A stretch of 64,000 bases of DNA, from positions 1-64,000 of the forward strand of contig JAAYCX010000008.1 of assembly GCA_012729555.1 (NCBI GenBank). The letters run 5' to 3'. Below, piece after piece: positions 41,412 through 51,084 of the stretch (its first letter is position 1; every line of letters starts with the position of its first letter). Both the position numbers and the translations under genes were made by a program. The notes under the pieces are model-generated. The model did no database searches. It had not been told where the DNA came from and saw only the letters and a program-made list of their open reading frames with translations. The DNA is from Acidobacteriota bacterium (GTDB lineage: Bacteria; Acidobacteriota; UBA6911).

Positions 41412-42707
41412 TCATGAACCGGCAGATGGCCCCGCGCCCCGCCGGCTCGAAGGATGGACGGGGGGACGGGCCAACAGAAGCGCGGCCAGCCCGATCGCCA
41501 GGATGAGAATCGCGAGTTCCCACGCCCCCCTGTAGCTGCCCGTGACGTCGCGGATCCATCCCGCGAGCGGCGAGCCCGTGCTCCCGAGAATGGTGGAAAA
41601 CGGCAGGGCGATGCCCATGATGCGGGGATAATGGGTCCTGCCGAAATAGAGCGGCATGAGGTTCATGATCGCCACATAGGTGCCGCCCAGGCCCAATCCT
41701 ATGAGGGTATTGTAGAGGAAGATGACGGGCAGCGTTTCGGCCTGCAGGAGGATCACCATTCCCGAAATCATCAACAGCATGGACAGGGTTGCCAGCGGCC
41801 GGGTCGGATATCGCGTTCCCAGAAAGCCCATTCCCAGGCGGCCGGCGGCGCTGACTCCCACGAACAGGCTGTAGGCGCCGGCGGCGACGGCTGAGGAGAT
41901 CCGGATGTCCAGGAGAAAGGCCACCTGGTGGAGCATGAATCCCTGGATGCCCATCATGAAGGCGGTGGCGAGGACCGTCAGGTACCAGAATGCCGGAGTC
42001 CGGATCGCCTCGCCGGCGGTGAAATCCACCGGGGTCCCGTACAGCTTCTGCCTTTCCGGCGCAGCGGCGGGAGCGTCCCCGGCCGGGACCCCGTCGGGCG
42101 CCTGGCCCACGTCTTCAGGCCGGTTGACCAGCAGCCGGGCCGGCAGGAGGACGAGCAGGAGGAGGATCAGGGCCGCGATCACCAGGTAGGCGCTGCGCCA
42201 TCCGAACCGGTTGATGAGGGCCATGATGAAGGAAACCATGACCAGGCCGCCCAGGCCGCCCGCGGTCAGGAGGATGCTGAGGGCCAGGGGCCGCTTTCTC
42301 ACGAACCAGTTGTTGACGACCGTGGTCAGCGCGAGCATGCCGCAGAGACTCCCGCCCAGTCCGAACAGGAAGCCATAGGCCAGGTAGAGCTGCCACAGCT
42401 GATTATGGAAGCTGGCGGCCACAAAACAGAGGACGCACAAAATACCGCCGGAGGCGATGGATTTCCTGGCCCCGTAGCGCGCGACCGCCATTCCGGCAAT
42501 GGGGCTGGCGAGCCCGGTGACGATCATGGCCAGGGAATTCGCCCAGGACACCGAGGCCCGGCTCCATCCGAATTCCGTGCAGAGGAAAGGAAGGAATACG
42601 GGAAAGGAATAGAGCAGGAGGCCCGTCAGCGCGAAATACATGACCGCGGCGACCACCAGGGCTTTCCAGCCGAAAAAACTCTCGGCCGCCTTCAGGGCAG
42701 AAACCAT
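41412..42707 (-). CDS. MFS transporter (OFA/monocarboxylate-like)
   Basis: 431 residues from ATG 42707; GGAGGAG sits just upstream, so the longer frame is not used. Twelve membrane segments; ALTGLLLYSFPVFLPFLCTE, GWSRASVSWANSLAMIVTGL and the loop ARYGARKS (motif A) place it in the oxalate/formate or monocarboxylate-like MFS group. It probably carries an organic acid across the inner membrane. Lies between the esterase and the FAD oxidoreductase on one strand (gaps 33 and 45 bases). Confidence 0.9.
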   Translation of the reverse strand: MVSALKAAESFFGWKALVVAAVMYFALTGLLLYSFPVFLPFLCTEFGWSRASVSWANSLAMIVTGLASPIAGMAVARYGARKSIASGGILCVLCFVAASFHNQLWQLYLAYGFLFGLGGSLCGMLALTTVVNNWFVRKRPLALSILLTAGGLGGLVMVSFIMALINRFGWRSAYLVIAALILLLLVLLPARLLVNRPEDVGQAPDGVPAGDAPAAAPERQKLYGTPVDFTAGEAIRTPAFWYLTVLATAFMMGIQGFMLHQVAFLLDIRISSAVAAGAYSLFVGVSAAGRLGMGFLGTRYPTRPLATLSMLLMISGMVILLQAETLPVIFLYNTLIGLGLGGTYVAIMNLMPLYFGRTHYPRIMGIALPFSTILGSTGSPLAGWIRDVTGSYRGAWELAILILAIGLAALLLARPPVHPSSRRGAGPSAGS

Positions 42708-42752
42708 GTCTCCTCCCAACCCGCGCCGGCCGCACTCCCGCCGGACCGCGGA

Positions 42753-44180
42753 TCAGAACATCGGGGGCTCGTAGACGGCCACGGGCCCCGCCGCGCTTTT
42801 CTCGTATCCGGCGGGACAGGCGCCCGGCAGCGGCACATTCTGAGCCGTCAACCGCCTCCGCAACGAAGGGTACTCCAGATTACGGACGCTCACCCCCTGC
42901 TGGACGCTGAGGGCGGCCGCGGTCCCGGCGGCTTCGCCGAAAGCGACGCAATGGGGGATGAGGTTGAAGAAATTGTTCACCTCCTGGTCGGAGGAGAAAG
43001 CGCGGCAGGCCACCAGCATGTTCTCGACCCCTTTCGGCACCAGCGAACGATAGGGGATGAACAGGTGCGGATGCGCCAGCGACGCTTCGCCCCGGTCCAG
43101 GTCGGGGAATATGGCGACGGTGTCTTCAGGAGGCTCCCCGGACAGCAGGTCGCTGGAAGTCACCATGTACTCGCCGTGGACTCTCCGGGCGCCGCGCGTG
43201 CCCAGCTGCGGGCCGGAAAGAACGATGAAGCTCTCCTCGAATCCGGGAATATGCTTCTTGTAGAACTCATGGGTGAGGAGCATCTTCTCCCGGCCTAGGA
43301 ATTCGACCCGGGTGAGTTCCTCGACGTCGGTCTGGCTCGAGGCGGCGTAGCGCGGATGTACCCAGACGATGTTCTCCTGGCCCTTGAGGTTGCTCCTCAT
43401 GAAAAACGGATGCCCCCCCCGGCCCGCCAGTTCGCGCATCAGGCCGTCCCACTCCGCGGGCCGGGTCTTGCGGAAATCGTCCACCTTGAGGAAATGGACG
43501 TTGTCGATCCAGTAGCTCAGCGAAAGGTTGGCGATCCGGAGGCCGGGGTCGATATCCGCATCGAATCGGGCGCCGGCGCCGGGGAGCAGGTCCCCGTCGC
43601 CGGTGGAGTCGATAACGACCTTGGCCATGATCGCCCGCCGCCCCGATTTGCTTTCGAACACGACTCCCGTCGCCCGGTTCCCGTCCATGATCGGCAGGGT
43701 TCCCCAGGAGTGGAGGTACGTCTTCACCCCGGCTTCGGAGACCATGTCGTTGAGCACGCACTTGGAAATCTCGGCATCGATGATGGAGGCATACACGATA
43801 TGCCCCTGGCGGACGGTGAAAAAGGACCGGTCGTTCCAGTAGGCGAGCAATCGCCTGTCGGTCGACCCCCAGGTTTCCCTGGGCGGATGCGTCTCCGCTT
43901 CCCGGAGGGTGAGGCGCTCGATCCACTCCTGGTTGATCCCGCCGATCTGCAGGGTGCCGTCGAAATCGGACAGACAGGGGATGATGGTCACCAGCCCGCC
44001 GGTACCCATCCCCCCAAGGCATCCGTAGCGCTCCACGAGGACCGTATCCGCGCCGTTACGGGCCGCGCTGACAGCGGCGCCGACCCCCCCCGGACCGCCG
44101 CCGACCACGACGACGTCACATTCACGCACCACGCCCACCGTCCGGTTCGGTTCAGGGATGGTTCTGATTATGTTTGTCAC
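42753..44180 (-). CDS. FAD-dependent oxidoreductase (FAD_oxidored type)
   Basis: 475 residues from GTG 44180, chosen over the longer frame because it opens the conserved part (MTNIIRTIPEPN). VVVGGGPGGVGAAVSAARNG is the Rossmann dinucleotide motif and LVERYGCLGGMGTGG the FAD contact. STGDGDLLPGAGA and the C-terminal ACRAFSSDQEVNN are family blocks. Substrate unknown; relatives oxidise sugar acids or polyols. It is transcribed from the divergent promoter region at 44247-44394. Confidence 0.88.
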   Translation of the reverse strand: MTNIIRTIPEPNRTVGVVRECDVVVVGGGPGGVGAAVSAARNGADTVLVERYGCLGGMGTGGLVTIIPCLSDFDGTLQIGGINQEWIERLTLREAETHPPRETWGSTDRRLLAYWNDRSFFTVRQGHIVYASIIDAEISKCVLNDMVSEAGVKTYLHSWGTLPIMDGNRATGVVFESKSGRRAIMAKVVIDSTGDGDLLPGAGARFDADIDPGLRIANLSLSYWIDNVHFLKVDDFRKTRPAEWDGLMRELAGRGGHPFFMRSNLKGQENIVWVHPRYAASSQTDVEELTRVEFLGREKMLLTHEFYKKHIPGFEESFIVLSGPQLGTRGARRVHGEYMVTSSDLLSGEPPEDTVAIFPDLDRGEASLAHPHLFIPYRSLVPKGVENMLVACRAFSSDQEVNNFFNLIPHCVAFGEAAGTAAALSVQQGVSVRNLEYPSLRRRLTAQNVPLPGACPAGYEKSAAGPVAVYEPPMF

Positions 44181-44246
44181 TGCGCCCCCCTGGATGGCGG
44201 GCGGGCGCAGGCAGTGCACGGGCCCCATGCCACCCTTTTTTCGGCC

Positions 44247-44394
44247 ATGCTATTTCAAAAGGCAATTTTATGTCAACGTGTTTATATGACTGTTTAATAT
44301 TATATGTAATGCCTTTTGCACGGCGGCCCCAATCAAGTTGGCTATCCATTTCATTAAATAAGTATTGACATATGGGAAAACATGCTGCTATTGA
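44247..44394. promoter_or_regulatory. Divergent promoter region with inverted operator half-sites
   Basis: Minus strand: TTGACA (44276-44271), 18 bases, TAGCAT (44252-44247), toward the FAD oxidoreductase. Plus strand: TTGACA (44365-44370), 18 bases, TATTGA (44389-44394), toward the phosphorylase. CAAAAGGCA (44256-44264) and its exact complement TGCCTTTTG (44312-44320) flank the A/T-rich centre and suggest a two-site operator, perhaps for the GntR protein at 48627-49769. Confidence 0.6.
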
Positions 44395-44498
44395 TGGGCC
44401 CGCAGGTCCAGGATGGGAATGTTCCCGCACCGCGGCGGCATTATTCCGGAAGCGTTCCGAATTTCCGGGAGCGCCATGGCTCACCCGAGAGAGCGATC

Positions 44499-45965
44499 AT
44501 GAAGAATCAGGTCCAGCTCATCGCCTATGTCGACCGCCTGTCGGGCGGGGGTTTTCGCGAACTCCACCGCCTGCTGCAGGGTGAACTGGCCGGCCTGTTC
44601 GGTGGAGCCCACCTCCTCCCGTTTTACACCCCCATCGACGGCGCCGACGCGGGGTTCGACCCGATCGACCACACGGAGGTGGACCCGCGCCTGGGTACGT
44701 GGGATGACGTGCGGGCCCTGGGCGGAACGATGGAACTCGTCGCGGACCTCATCGTGAACCACGTTTCCTCGTCGTCCCCGCAGTTCCTCGACTTTTCCCG
44801 GAACGGCCCGGCCTCGGAATACGCGGACATGTTTCTCACCTTCGGCCGCGTCTTCCCGCAGGGCGCCCTGGAATCGGATATTCTCGGCATCTACCGGCCG
44901 AGGCCCACCCTTCCCTTCACCCCCGTGACGCTGCGGTCGGGCGAGAGGAGACTCTTGTGGACCACCTTCAACCCGGAGCAGGTGGACATCGATGTCCGTC
45001 ACCCCCGGGCCGAAGCCTACCTGGATGCGATCCTCCGCAGGTTCGAGGCCTCGGGCATCAGGATGATGCGTCTCGACGCCGTCGGCTACGCGATCAAAAA
45101 GCCGGGAACGAGCTGTTTCATGATCCCGGAAACCTTCGAATACATCGCCGGGCTGACCTCCAAGGCGCGTACCCGGGGGATCGAGGTCCTGGTGGAGATC
45201 CACAGCCATTACCGGAAGCAGATCGAAATCGCCCGCCGGGTCGATCGGGTCTACGACTTCGCGCTGCCGCCGCTGGTGCTTCATGCGCTCTTCAGCCGCG
45301 ACGCGCGTCCGCTGGCGCGCTGGCTGTCCATCAGTCCCCGCAACGCCGTCACGGTCCTCGACACCCACGACGGCATCGGGGTGATCGATGCGGGCGCCGA
45401 CGCCGACGGGAGTCCCGGCCTGCTGTCGCCGCGGGAGATCGATGACCTCGTGGAAACCATCCACAGGAGAAGCCGGGGCCAGAGCCGGCGGGCGACCGGG
45501 GCGGCCGCCAGCAACCTGGATCTCTACCAGGTCAACTGCACCTTCCTGGACGCCCTGGGAGGCCGGGAAACCGATTACCTGATCGCCCGCGCCCTCCAGC
45601 TTTTCGCGCCCGGAATCCCCCAGGTCTATTACGTCGGCCTGCTGGGGGGGACCAACGACATGGAACTCCTCGCCCGGACGGCGGTCGGGCGCGACATCAA
45701 CCGTCATTTTTACACCGCCGCCGAAATCGCCGCCGCGCTCCGGCGCCCCGTGGTACAAAAACAGCTGCAGCTGATCCGACTCCGGAACAACCACCCCGCA
45801 TTCGCCGGCGAGTTCCGGGTCGAAGCTCCGGCCGATAGCCTGATCGAGCTTCGGTGGAAGCTGCAGGAACATTGGGTCAGACTCCACGTGGATCTGTCCG
45901 GCCCGTGCGCCTCCATCACGGGCACGGACCTGGCCGGGACGGCGGCGGAGGCGGTTTTCATGTGA
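44499..45965 (+). CDS. GH13_18 phosphorylase (sucrose phosphorylase-like)
   Basis: 488 residues. All marks of the sucrose-phosphorylase subfamily are visible: LIVNHVSSSSPQFLDF, IYRPRPTLPFTPV, nucleophile Asp in MRLDAVGYAIKKPGT, acid/base Glu in LVEIHSHY, transition-state Asp in VLDTHDGIGV and FAPGIPQVYYVGLLGG. It cleaves a glucoside with phosphate to alpha-glucose-1-phosphate. Subfamily members use sucrose or glucosylglycerate; the exact acceptor cannot be told from sequence. The PfkB kinase downstream fits fructose from sucrose. Confidence 0.92.
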   Translation: MKNQVQLIAYVDRLSGGGFRELHRLLQGELAGLFGGAHLLPFYTPIDGADAGFDPIDHTEVDPRLGTWDDVRALGGTMELVADLIVNHVSSSSPQFLDFSRNGPASEYADMFLTFGRVFPQGALESDILGIYRPRPTLPFTPVTLRSGERRLLWTTFNPEQVDIDVRHPRAEAYLDAILRRFEASGIRMMRLDAVGYAIKKPGTSCFMIPETFEYIAGLTSKARTRGIEVLVEIHSHYRKQIEIARRVDRVYDFALPPLVLHALFSRDARPLARWLSISPRNAVTVLDTHDGIGVIDAGADADGSPGLLSPREIDDLVETIHRRSRGQSRRATGAAASNLDLYQVNCTFLDALGGRETDYLIARALQLFAPGIPQVYYVGLLGGTNDMELLARTAVGRDINRHFYTAAEIAAALRRPVVQKQLQLIRLRNNHPAFAGEFRVEAPADSLIELRWKLQEHWVRLHVDLSGPCASITGTDLAGTAAEAVFM

Positions 45966-46010
45966 CGCCACGGGGCCCGGGGCGTCCGGGTTTTTGCAGG
46001 AGGAGCACCG

Positions 46011-47252
46011 ATGAGCAGAGAGGCCGCGCCCGGGCATCATTTGAGGGCCATCAAGTGGCTCACCTATCTGATGTTCCTGATGTTCGCCATGACCACGGAT
46101 TCCGTCGGCGTCATCATCCCGGAAGTCATCAGGGAATTCCGTTTGAGCATGGTCGCCGCCGGGGCCTTTCACTATGCTCCCATGCTGGCGATTGCAATGG
46201 CCGCCATATTCCTGGGCTACCTGGCCGACAAGCTGGGCCGCAAAAGGACCATCGTTCTCGGCCTGGTGCTTTTCGCGCTCAACTCGTACCTCTTTGCGGT
46301 GGGGAACGCCTTTTTCTTCTTCCTGCTGCTGCTCGTCATCTCCGGCGCGGCCATCGGGATCTTCAAGACCGGGGCGCTGGCCCTCGTCGGCGACATCTCG
46401 CGCTCCACCGCGGAACATACCGCCACCATGAACACGGTCGAGGGATTCTTCGGGGTGGGTGCCATCATCGGCCCGGCCGTCGTGGCCAGACTCCTCGCGA
46501 CAGGGTTTTCCTGGAAGTGGCTCTACCTGATCGCGGGGACCGTCTGCGTCCTGCTGATCGTGACCGCTTCCATGGTACGCTATCCGAAGACGGTGAGGTC
46601 CGTGGAGGAACCGATCGACTTCAGGCGCACCCTGCGCATGATGAAAGACCCCTATGCCCTGGGGTTTTCGCTCGGCATCTTCCTCTACGTCGCGGCGGAA
46701 TGCGCCGTCTATGTCTGGATGCCCACCCTCCTGGAGGGTTATTCGGGATCCTTCGCCCTCCTGGCCGCCTACGCCACCTCCGTCTTCTTCATCCTGCGCG
46801 CCCTCGGCCGTTTCCTGGGAGCGTGGATCCTCGCGCGCTACCCGTGGACCTCCGTCATGGCCCTCTTCAGCCTGGCCATCCTCCTCTGCTTCGCCGGTTC
46901 CGTCGCGGGAGGCCTGTCCTGTGCCGTCTGGCTCCTTCCGCTGTCGGGCCTCTTCATGTCCATGATCTATCCGACTCTCAATTCCAAGGGCATCAGCTGC
47001 TTTCCGAAGACGGAGCACGGCACCGTGGCCGGCGTCATCCTGTTTTTCACCTGCACGGCGGCCGCCGTCGGGCCCCTCGCCATGGGCGGCTTGAGCGACC
47101 TTTTCGGTCACGCCAGGTACGGCTTCGTCCTGGCAACGGTCTTTGCCGCCCTCCTCTTTGCCGGGCTCCTGCTCAACTGGATCTACGATCCGGCGCGCCA
47201 ACGCCTGGCTGCGCTGGATGCAAGCGAATACGACGCCGAAGCCTCGCTCTGA
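46011..47252 (+). CDS. MFS transporter (sugar/organic acid carrier)
   Basis: 413 residues, twelve membrane segments; AGGAGG before the ATG. It shows FLGYLADKLGRKRTIVLGL (motif A) and TTDSVGVIIPEVIREF near the start. Lies 45 bases downstream of the phosphorylase and 33 bases upstream of the ceramidase-like gene on one strand, so it probably imports the substrate of the phosphorylase. Confidence 0.9.
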   Translation: MSREAAPGHHLRAIKWLTYLMFLMFAMTTDSVGVIIPEVIREFRLSMVAAGAFHYAPMLAIAMAAIFLGYLADKLGRKRTIVLGLVLFALNSYLFAVGNAFFFFLLLLVISGAAIGIFKTGALALVGDISRSTAEHTATMNTVEGFFGVGAIIGPAVVARLLATGFSWKWLYLIAGTVCVLLIVTASMVRYPKTVRSVEEPIDFRRTLRMMKDPYALGFSLGIFLYVAAECAVYVWMPTLLEGYSGSFALLAAYATSVFFILRALGRFLGAWILARYPWTSVMALFSLAILLCFAGSVAGGLSCAVWLLPLSGLFMSMIYPTLNSKGISCFPKTEHGTVAGVILFFTCTAAAVGPLAMGGLSDLFGHARYGFVLATVFAALLFAGLLLNWIYDPARQRLAALDASEYDAEASL

Positions 47253-47285
47253 ACGGGGAGCAGGCGCCATTGCCGGGAGATAAAA

Positions 47286-48623
47286 ATGAAAACCGCAAGA
47301 ATCCTCCTTTGGACCCTTCTGACCGCCCTTCTCCCCTGTGCCGCACGGGCGCAAGCCCCGGTGCACTCCTTCCGGGCGGGGGCGGCAAAGGTCGACATCA
47401 CGCCCGCCCTGTTGCCCAAAAACAGCGAGGGAATTCTCGACCGGATCTACGCCCGGGCGATCGTGGTCGATAACGGCGTCACCAGCGCCGCCCTGGTTTC
47501 CGCGGATACGGGCATGCTGGGGGAACAGGTGTGGAAGACGGTGTCGCAGAGAATCGAGCGGGAGCTCGGCGTCCCGGCCCGGAACCTCATCCTGAACCCG
47601 ACGCACACGCACAGCGCCTTTGCGGGCTCGGCCGATCAGATATTCGAGGCCGTCAGGGCGGCCAAGGAAAACCTCCGGCCCGCGCGCATCGGGTACGGGA
47701 CGGGCGTGTCCTACATCAACGTCAACCGCAACATCATCGACCGCGGGACCCGCAAATGGTGGGAAGGCCCCAACTACGAGGGCCCGTCGGACAAGACCGT
47801 GGCGGTGATCAAGTTCGAAACGACCGCCGGCGAGCCGATCGCGGTCTACTACAATTACGCCTGCCACGCGGTCGTCACCGGCAACACCGACATGATCAGC
47901 GGCGATTATCCCGGCGCCGCCTCCCGCTATATCGAAGACTCCTTCGATGACGGGCTGGTGGCGGTTTTCTCCACCGGCGCCCAGGGGGACCAGAACCCGC
48001 TCTACTTTCAGCAGACCTTCGACCTGAGGGATATCCGTATCAGGGATTTCGCCCGGCGCGGGGAGGACATCAGCAACGCCATGCCTCCGGGAGGGCAAGG
48101 GCTCGACAAGCAGGACCCCACGGTCAGGAAGCTGCTCGACCAGCAGAAGCGGATGATCCTGTCCATGGGCCAGTTCCTGGGGGAGGAGGTCAAGCGCGTG
48201 ATGCGCGAGACGACGCGGATGTCGGCCGACGGCGGGATCTACGCCGCGCAGCGGATGATCAGCTTCCCCGGGCGGGACCGGATCGGGCAGGGGCGTGCGG
48301 GGGTCGAGGCCGCCTACAGGGACGGACCCGACGTCCAGCTGCGCCTAAGCCTGCTGATGATCGACGACATCGCGATCGCGGGAACCAATGCGGAAATCTT
48401 CAGCCTGATCGCCCGGCGATTCAAGCGGGAGTCGCCCGTCGGCCGATCGATCTTCGTGTCGATGGCCAACGGCAGCGGCAATTCCGGATATGTTCCGAAC
48501 GATGCGGCCTTCGGCACCCAGACTTTCGAGGTGCTGTCGTCGCGCTGCCGGCCCGGCTATGCGGAAAGCGCCATCGTCAACGGGTTGCTCGACCTGCTGG
48601 CGGACGTCAAACGCATGCGCTGA
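47286..48623 (+). CDS. Neutral/alkaline ceramidase-like exported hydrolase
   Basis: 445 residues with signal peptide (LLWTLLTALLPCAARA). FRAGAAKVDITPALLP opens the family; LNPTHTHSAFAG and YNYACHAVVTGNT give the zinc-binding His residues and STGAQGDQNPL the conserved active-site block. It matches the N-terminal catalytic domain of neutral ceramidases and lacks their C-terminal Ig-like domain. Many bacterial members of unknown substrate occur beside sugar genes, so an amide or sugar-conjugate substrate is possible. Confidence 0.85.
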   Translation: MKTARILLWTLLTALLPCAARAQAPVHSFRAGAAKVDITPALLPKNSEGILDRIYARAIVVDNGVTSAALVSADTGMLGEQVWKTVSQRIERELGVPARNLILNPTHTHSAFAGSADQIFEAVRAAKENLRPARIGYGTGVSYINVNRNIIDRGTRKWWEGPNYEGPSDKTVAVIKFETTAGEPIAVYYNYACHAVVTGNTDMISGDYPGAASRYIEDSFDDGLVAVFSTGAQGDQNPLYFQQTFDLRDIRIRDFARRGEDISNAMPPGGQGLDKQDPTVRKLLDQQKRMILSMGQFLGEEVKRVMRETTRMSADGGIYAAQRMISFPGRDRIGQGRAGVEAAYRDGPDVQLRLSLLMIDDIAIAGTNAEIFSLIARRFKRESPVGRSIFVSMANGSGNSGYVPNDAAFGTQTFEVLSSRCRPGYAESAIVNGLLDLLADVKRMR

Positions 48624-48626
48624 GGG

Positions 48627-49769
48627 TCACCTGAGGCCCGAGCCACAGGACTGCCGCACGATGAGGGTCGGCTGCGCGAGAATATCGCGGGGGGGAGACG
48701 CCGGGTTTTTTATGCGCTCCAGCATCGCCTGCATGGCGATGGTGCCGATATCGGCGCAGGGCTGGTGGATCGTGGTCAGGGGGGGACGCAGCAGTTCCGC
48801 ATAGCGGACATCGTCAAACCCGGCCACCCGTACCTGCTCGGGAACCGGACAGCCCAGCCGATCGAGGGTGCGCATCAGATTGGCCGCGGTCAGGTCGTTG
48901 GCGCAGATGACGGCATTCGCTCCCCCGGCCACCATCCGCTCGACCGACCGCTCGTCCGCGGGCTCGCCGGTGTGGACCCATCCCGGGTCGGGCGTGATTC
49001 CGCGGTTCAGCAGGGCCTCCCGGTATCCCGCGATACGCAACATCACGGTGGGCGCGGAGCCCGGTCGGGCCAGGAAGTCGATCCGCCTGCACCCCAGCCC
49101 GATCAAATGCTCCGTGATCAGAAAGCCGGCGCGCCGGTTGTCGATGCCGACGAGGTCGAAATGGCTCCGCTGGGGGAAAGGCACGCTGTCGCGGTCCAGC
49201 AGGACGATGGGAATCCCAGCCGCCTCCAGGGCACCGATGACGGATTGGTTGATCCGGTCCTTGTCTTCGGTCAATTCCAGGGGGGCGAAAAAGACCCCCG
49301 CGACCGTCTGCCGGATGTAACTCTGCGAGACCTGTTCGATCCATTCCCGATCCGCCTCGCCCCGCCTGCCGCCGAAATCGCCCCAGAGAAGCGTATGGTG
49401 CTGCCGCTGGGCCAGAAAGGCTAGCTGGCCGCAGATCGGCTCGAAGATCTCGGTCCCCCCCAACCCGGGGATCAGCAACCCGAAGCGCCACGAATCGGCC
49501 GCAGTCCGGCTTCTGCGCACGTAGGTGCCGGAACCGATCTTGCGCTCCACCAGCCCCAGGTTCTGCAGATCGCGCAATGCGCGGGCGATCGTGGGGCGGG
49601 AGGTGGCGAACTGCTTCACCATGGCCATCTCGGACGGAAGGCGTTCCCCCTCCTTGAGTCTTCCCGACTCGATCTCCGCCCGGACATGCTCGAAAACCTG
49701 GCGATGCTTGGTCTGCCGCGCCGCCGGTTTTTCCTGCCCGCTCACTCCCCTGGCCCCATGGTCGCTCAC
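48627..49769 (-). CDS. GntR-HTH regulator with LacI-type sensor domain
   Basis: 380 residues from GTG 49769 (GGGGGA upstream). The GntR winged HTH at about 18-85 has HVRAEIESGRLKEGERLPSE, QFATSRPTIARALRDLQNLG; a LacI/periplasmic-binding-like sensor follows (FGLLIPGLGGTEIFEPICGQ, DNRRAGFLITEHLIGLGCRR, ICANDLTAANLMRTLDRLG). This AraR-like mix senses a sugar. Ends 3 bases from the convergent ceramidase-like gene and is divergent from the PfkB gene. Probably controls this region. Confidence 0.9.
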   Translation of the reverse strand: MSDHGARGVSGQEKPAARQTKHRQVFEHVRAEIESGRLKEGERLPSEMAMVKQFATSRPTIARALRDLQNLGLVERKIGSGTYVRRSRTAADSWRFGLLIPGLGGTEIFEPICGQLAFLAQRQHHTLLWGDFGGRRGEADREWIEQVSQSYIRQTVAGVFFAPLELTEDKDRINQSVIGALEAAGIPIVLLDRDSVPFPQRSHFDLVGIDNRRAGFLITEHLIGLGCRRIDFLARPGSAPTVMLRIAGYREALLNRGITPDPGWVHTGEPADERSVERMVAGGANAVICANDLTAANLMRTLDRLGCPVPEQVRVAGFDDVRYAELLRPPLTTIHQPCADIGTIAMQAMLERIKNPASPPRDILAQPTLIVRQSCGSGLR

Positions 49770-49791
49770 CGGTCCCCCTCGATAAAAGCTG

Positions 49792-49821
49792 ATATTACAA
49801 ATTAAGCTCCAAAAATGTCAA
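49792..49821 (-). promoter_or_regulatory. Promoter of the GntR/LacI-type regulator
   Basis: On the minus strand TTGACA (49821-49816), 18 bases, TAATAT (49797-49792), about 22 bases before the GTG start. The rest of 49822-50061 is A/T-rich with no gene. Confidence 0.65.
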
Positions 49822-50061
49822 TACAGCTTTCCCGCAGAGGGACAAACGGGAGGATTCGGGGGTTTTCACCCTAGCCTTGCCCGACACCTTTTCGCTCGGT
49901 GCCATCCTATCTTGAGTAGCTCCCCGGTCCGGATCTGCCTCATAATCTATTTACAAATAAACCAGAAATATGCAATCATTTTTGCCGATATTATGCTCAC
50001 TTTTATTGCGCAAATAATCTGACATTATGACGACGGGTCGAGCGCAGCGTAAGGTGTACCG

Positions 50062-51084
50062 ATGAAGCCGCTGATTTTCGTTGGCATCGGGGAAGCTCTC
50101 TACGACGTCTTCGAGGATGGAACGGAGACCCTCGGGGGCGCCCCGCTGAATGTGGCGGTCCATGCGCATCAAGTGGCCCACCGGCTCGGGATCGGTTACG
50201 GGGTGCTGGTCAGCTGCGTCCACTCCGATCGCAGGGGAAAGGGGATCGTCGATTTTCTGTTCCGGCTGGGGATGTCGGGCCGCTATGTCGGGAGGGATCC
50301 CGGTCACCCGACGGGGAGGGTGAGCGTCTTCATGAGCGGCGGGGAGCCGGGATACCAGATCGAGCCCGATGCGGCCTGGGATTACATCACGGATCGGCCG
50401 GGACTCGCGGAGCTGGCCGGTCGCTGCGATGCCGTATGCTTCGGCAGCCTGGCGCAACGCTCCCCCGTATCCCGCGACACGATACGAAGGTTCCTGCAAA
50501 ACGCCCCGCAGGCGATCCGCCTCTACGACGTCAACCTGAGGCGCAACACGCTGACCGCCGAGGCCGGATATTCCCCCGAAATCGTGGAGTTCGGCTGCCG
50601 TACCGCCACGATCCTCAAGACCAACCAGTCCGAGCTCTTCGTGCTCCTGGACCTCGTGGGGATCCCCTCCCCCGCCGACCGCTCCGTCGAGGGGATCCGG
50701 CGCGGGATGGAATCGCTCCTCACGCACTTCCCCGCGCGGACCGTCGTGGTCACGCGGGGGGCCGAGGGAACCGTGGCCCTCGGCCGGCAGGGGGAATTGG
50801 ATCTGCGCACGCCCGTGCCCCCCGCGGAAGTGCTGCATCCCGTGGGAGCCGGGGACGCCTGCGCGGCGGGCATCCTCCTGGGAACGGCCCTGGGCTGGGA
50901 TCTTCCGGCAACCATGGAACTGGCAAACCACCTGGGAACCGATGTCGCCTCCCACCCGTCGGCCACGCCCCCCCTCTCGGACAGGACGTTGCAGTTCGCC
51001 GCCGGGCGCCTCGAGGCCGCAAGAAGTCAGGGGGGCGACAGATCCACTCCACCGGCGGACGGCATCGGGCGAACCGCCCCGTGA
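50062..51084 (+). CDS. PfkB-family carbohydrate kinase (fructokinase-like)
   Basis: 340 residues. LIFVGIGEALYDVFEDG and LGGAPLNVAVHAHQ are the N-terminal PfkB signature, VNLRRNTL and KTNQSEL line the substrate pocket and HPVGAGDACAAGI is the catalytic GAGD motif. Its N-terminal LGGAPLNVA is typical of fructokinases. It would phosphorylate fructose released by the phosphorylase. Its 3' end overlaps the convergent DUF3750 gene by 58 bases, so the real coding end may be shorter in function. Confidence 0.9.
   Translation: MKPLIFVGIGEALYDVFEDGTETLGGAPLNVAVHAHQVAHRLGIGYGVLVSCVHSDRRGKGIVDFLFRLGMSGRYVGRDPGHPTGRVSVFMSGGEPGYQIEPDAAWDYITDRPGLAELAGRCDAVCFGSLAQRSPVSRDTIRRFLQNAPQAIRLYDVNLRRNTLTAEAGYSPEIVEFGCRTATILKTNQSELFVLLDLVGIPSPADRSVEGIRRGMESLLTHFPARTVVVTRGAEGTVALGRQGELDLRTPVPPAEVLHPVGAGDACAAGILLGTALGWDLPATMELANHLGTDVASHPSATPPLSDRTLQFAAGRLEAARSQGGDRSTPPADGIGRTAP

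Noticed and set aside
44481-48098. 1,205-codon minus-strand frame opposite the phosphorylase and MFS genes
   Set aside because: No domain is readable, while the plus strand has three genes with clear motifs in the same interval.
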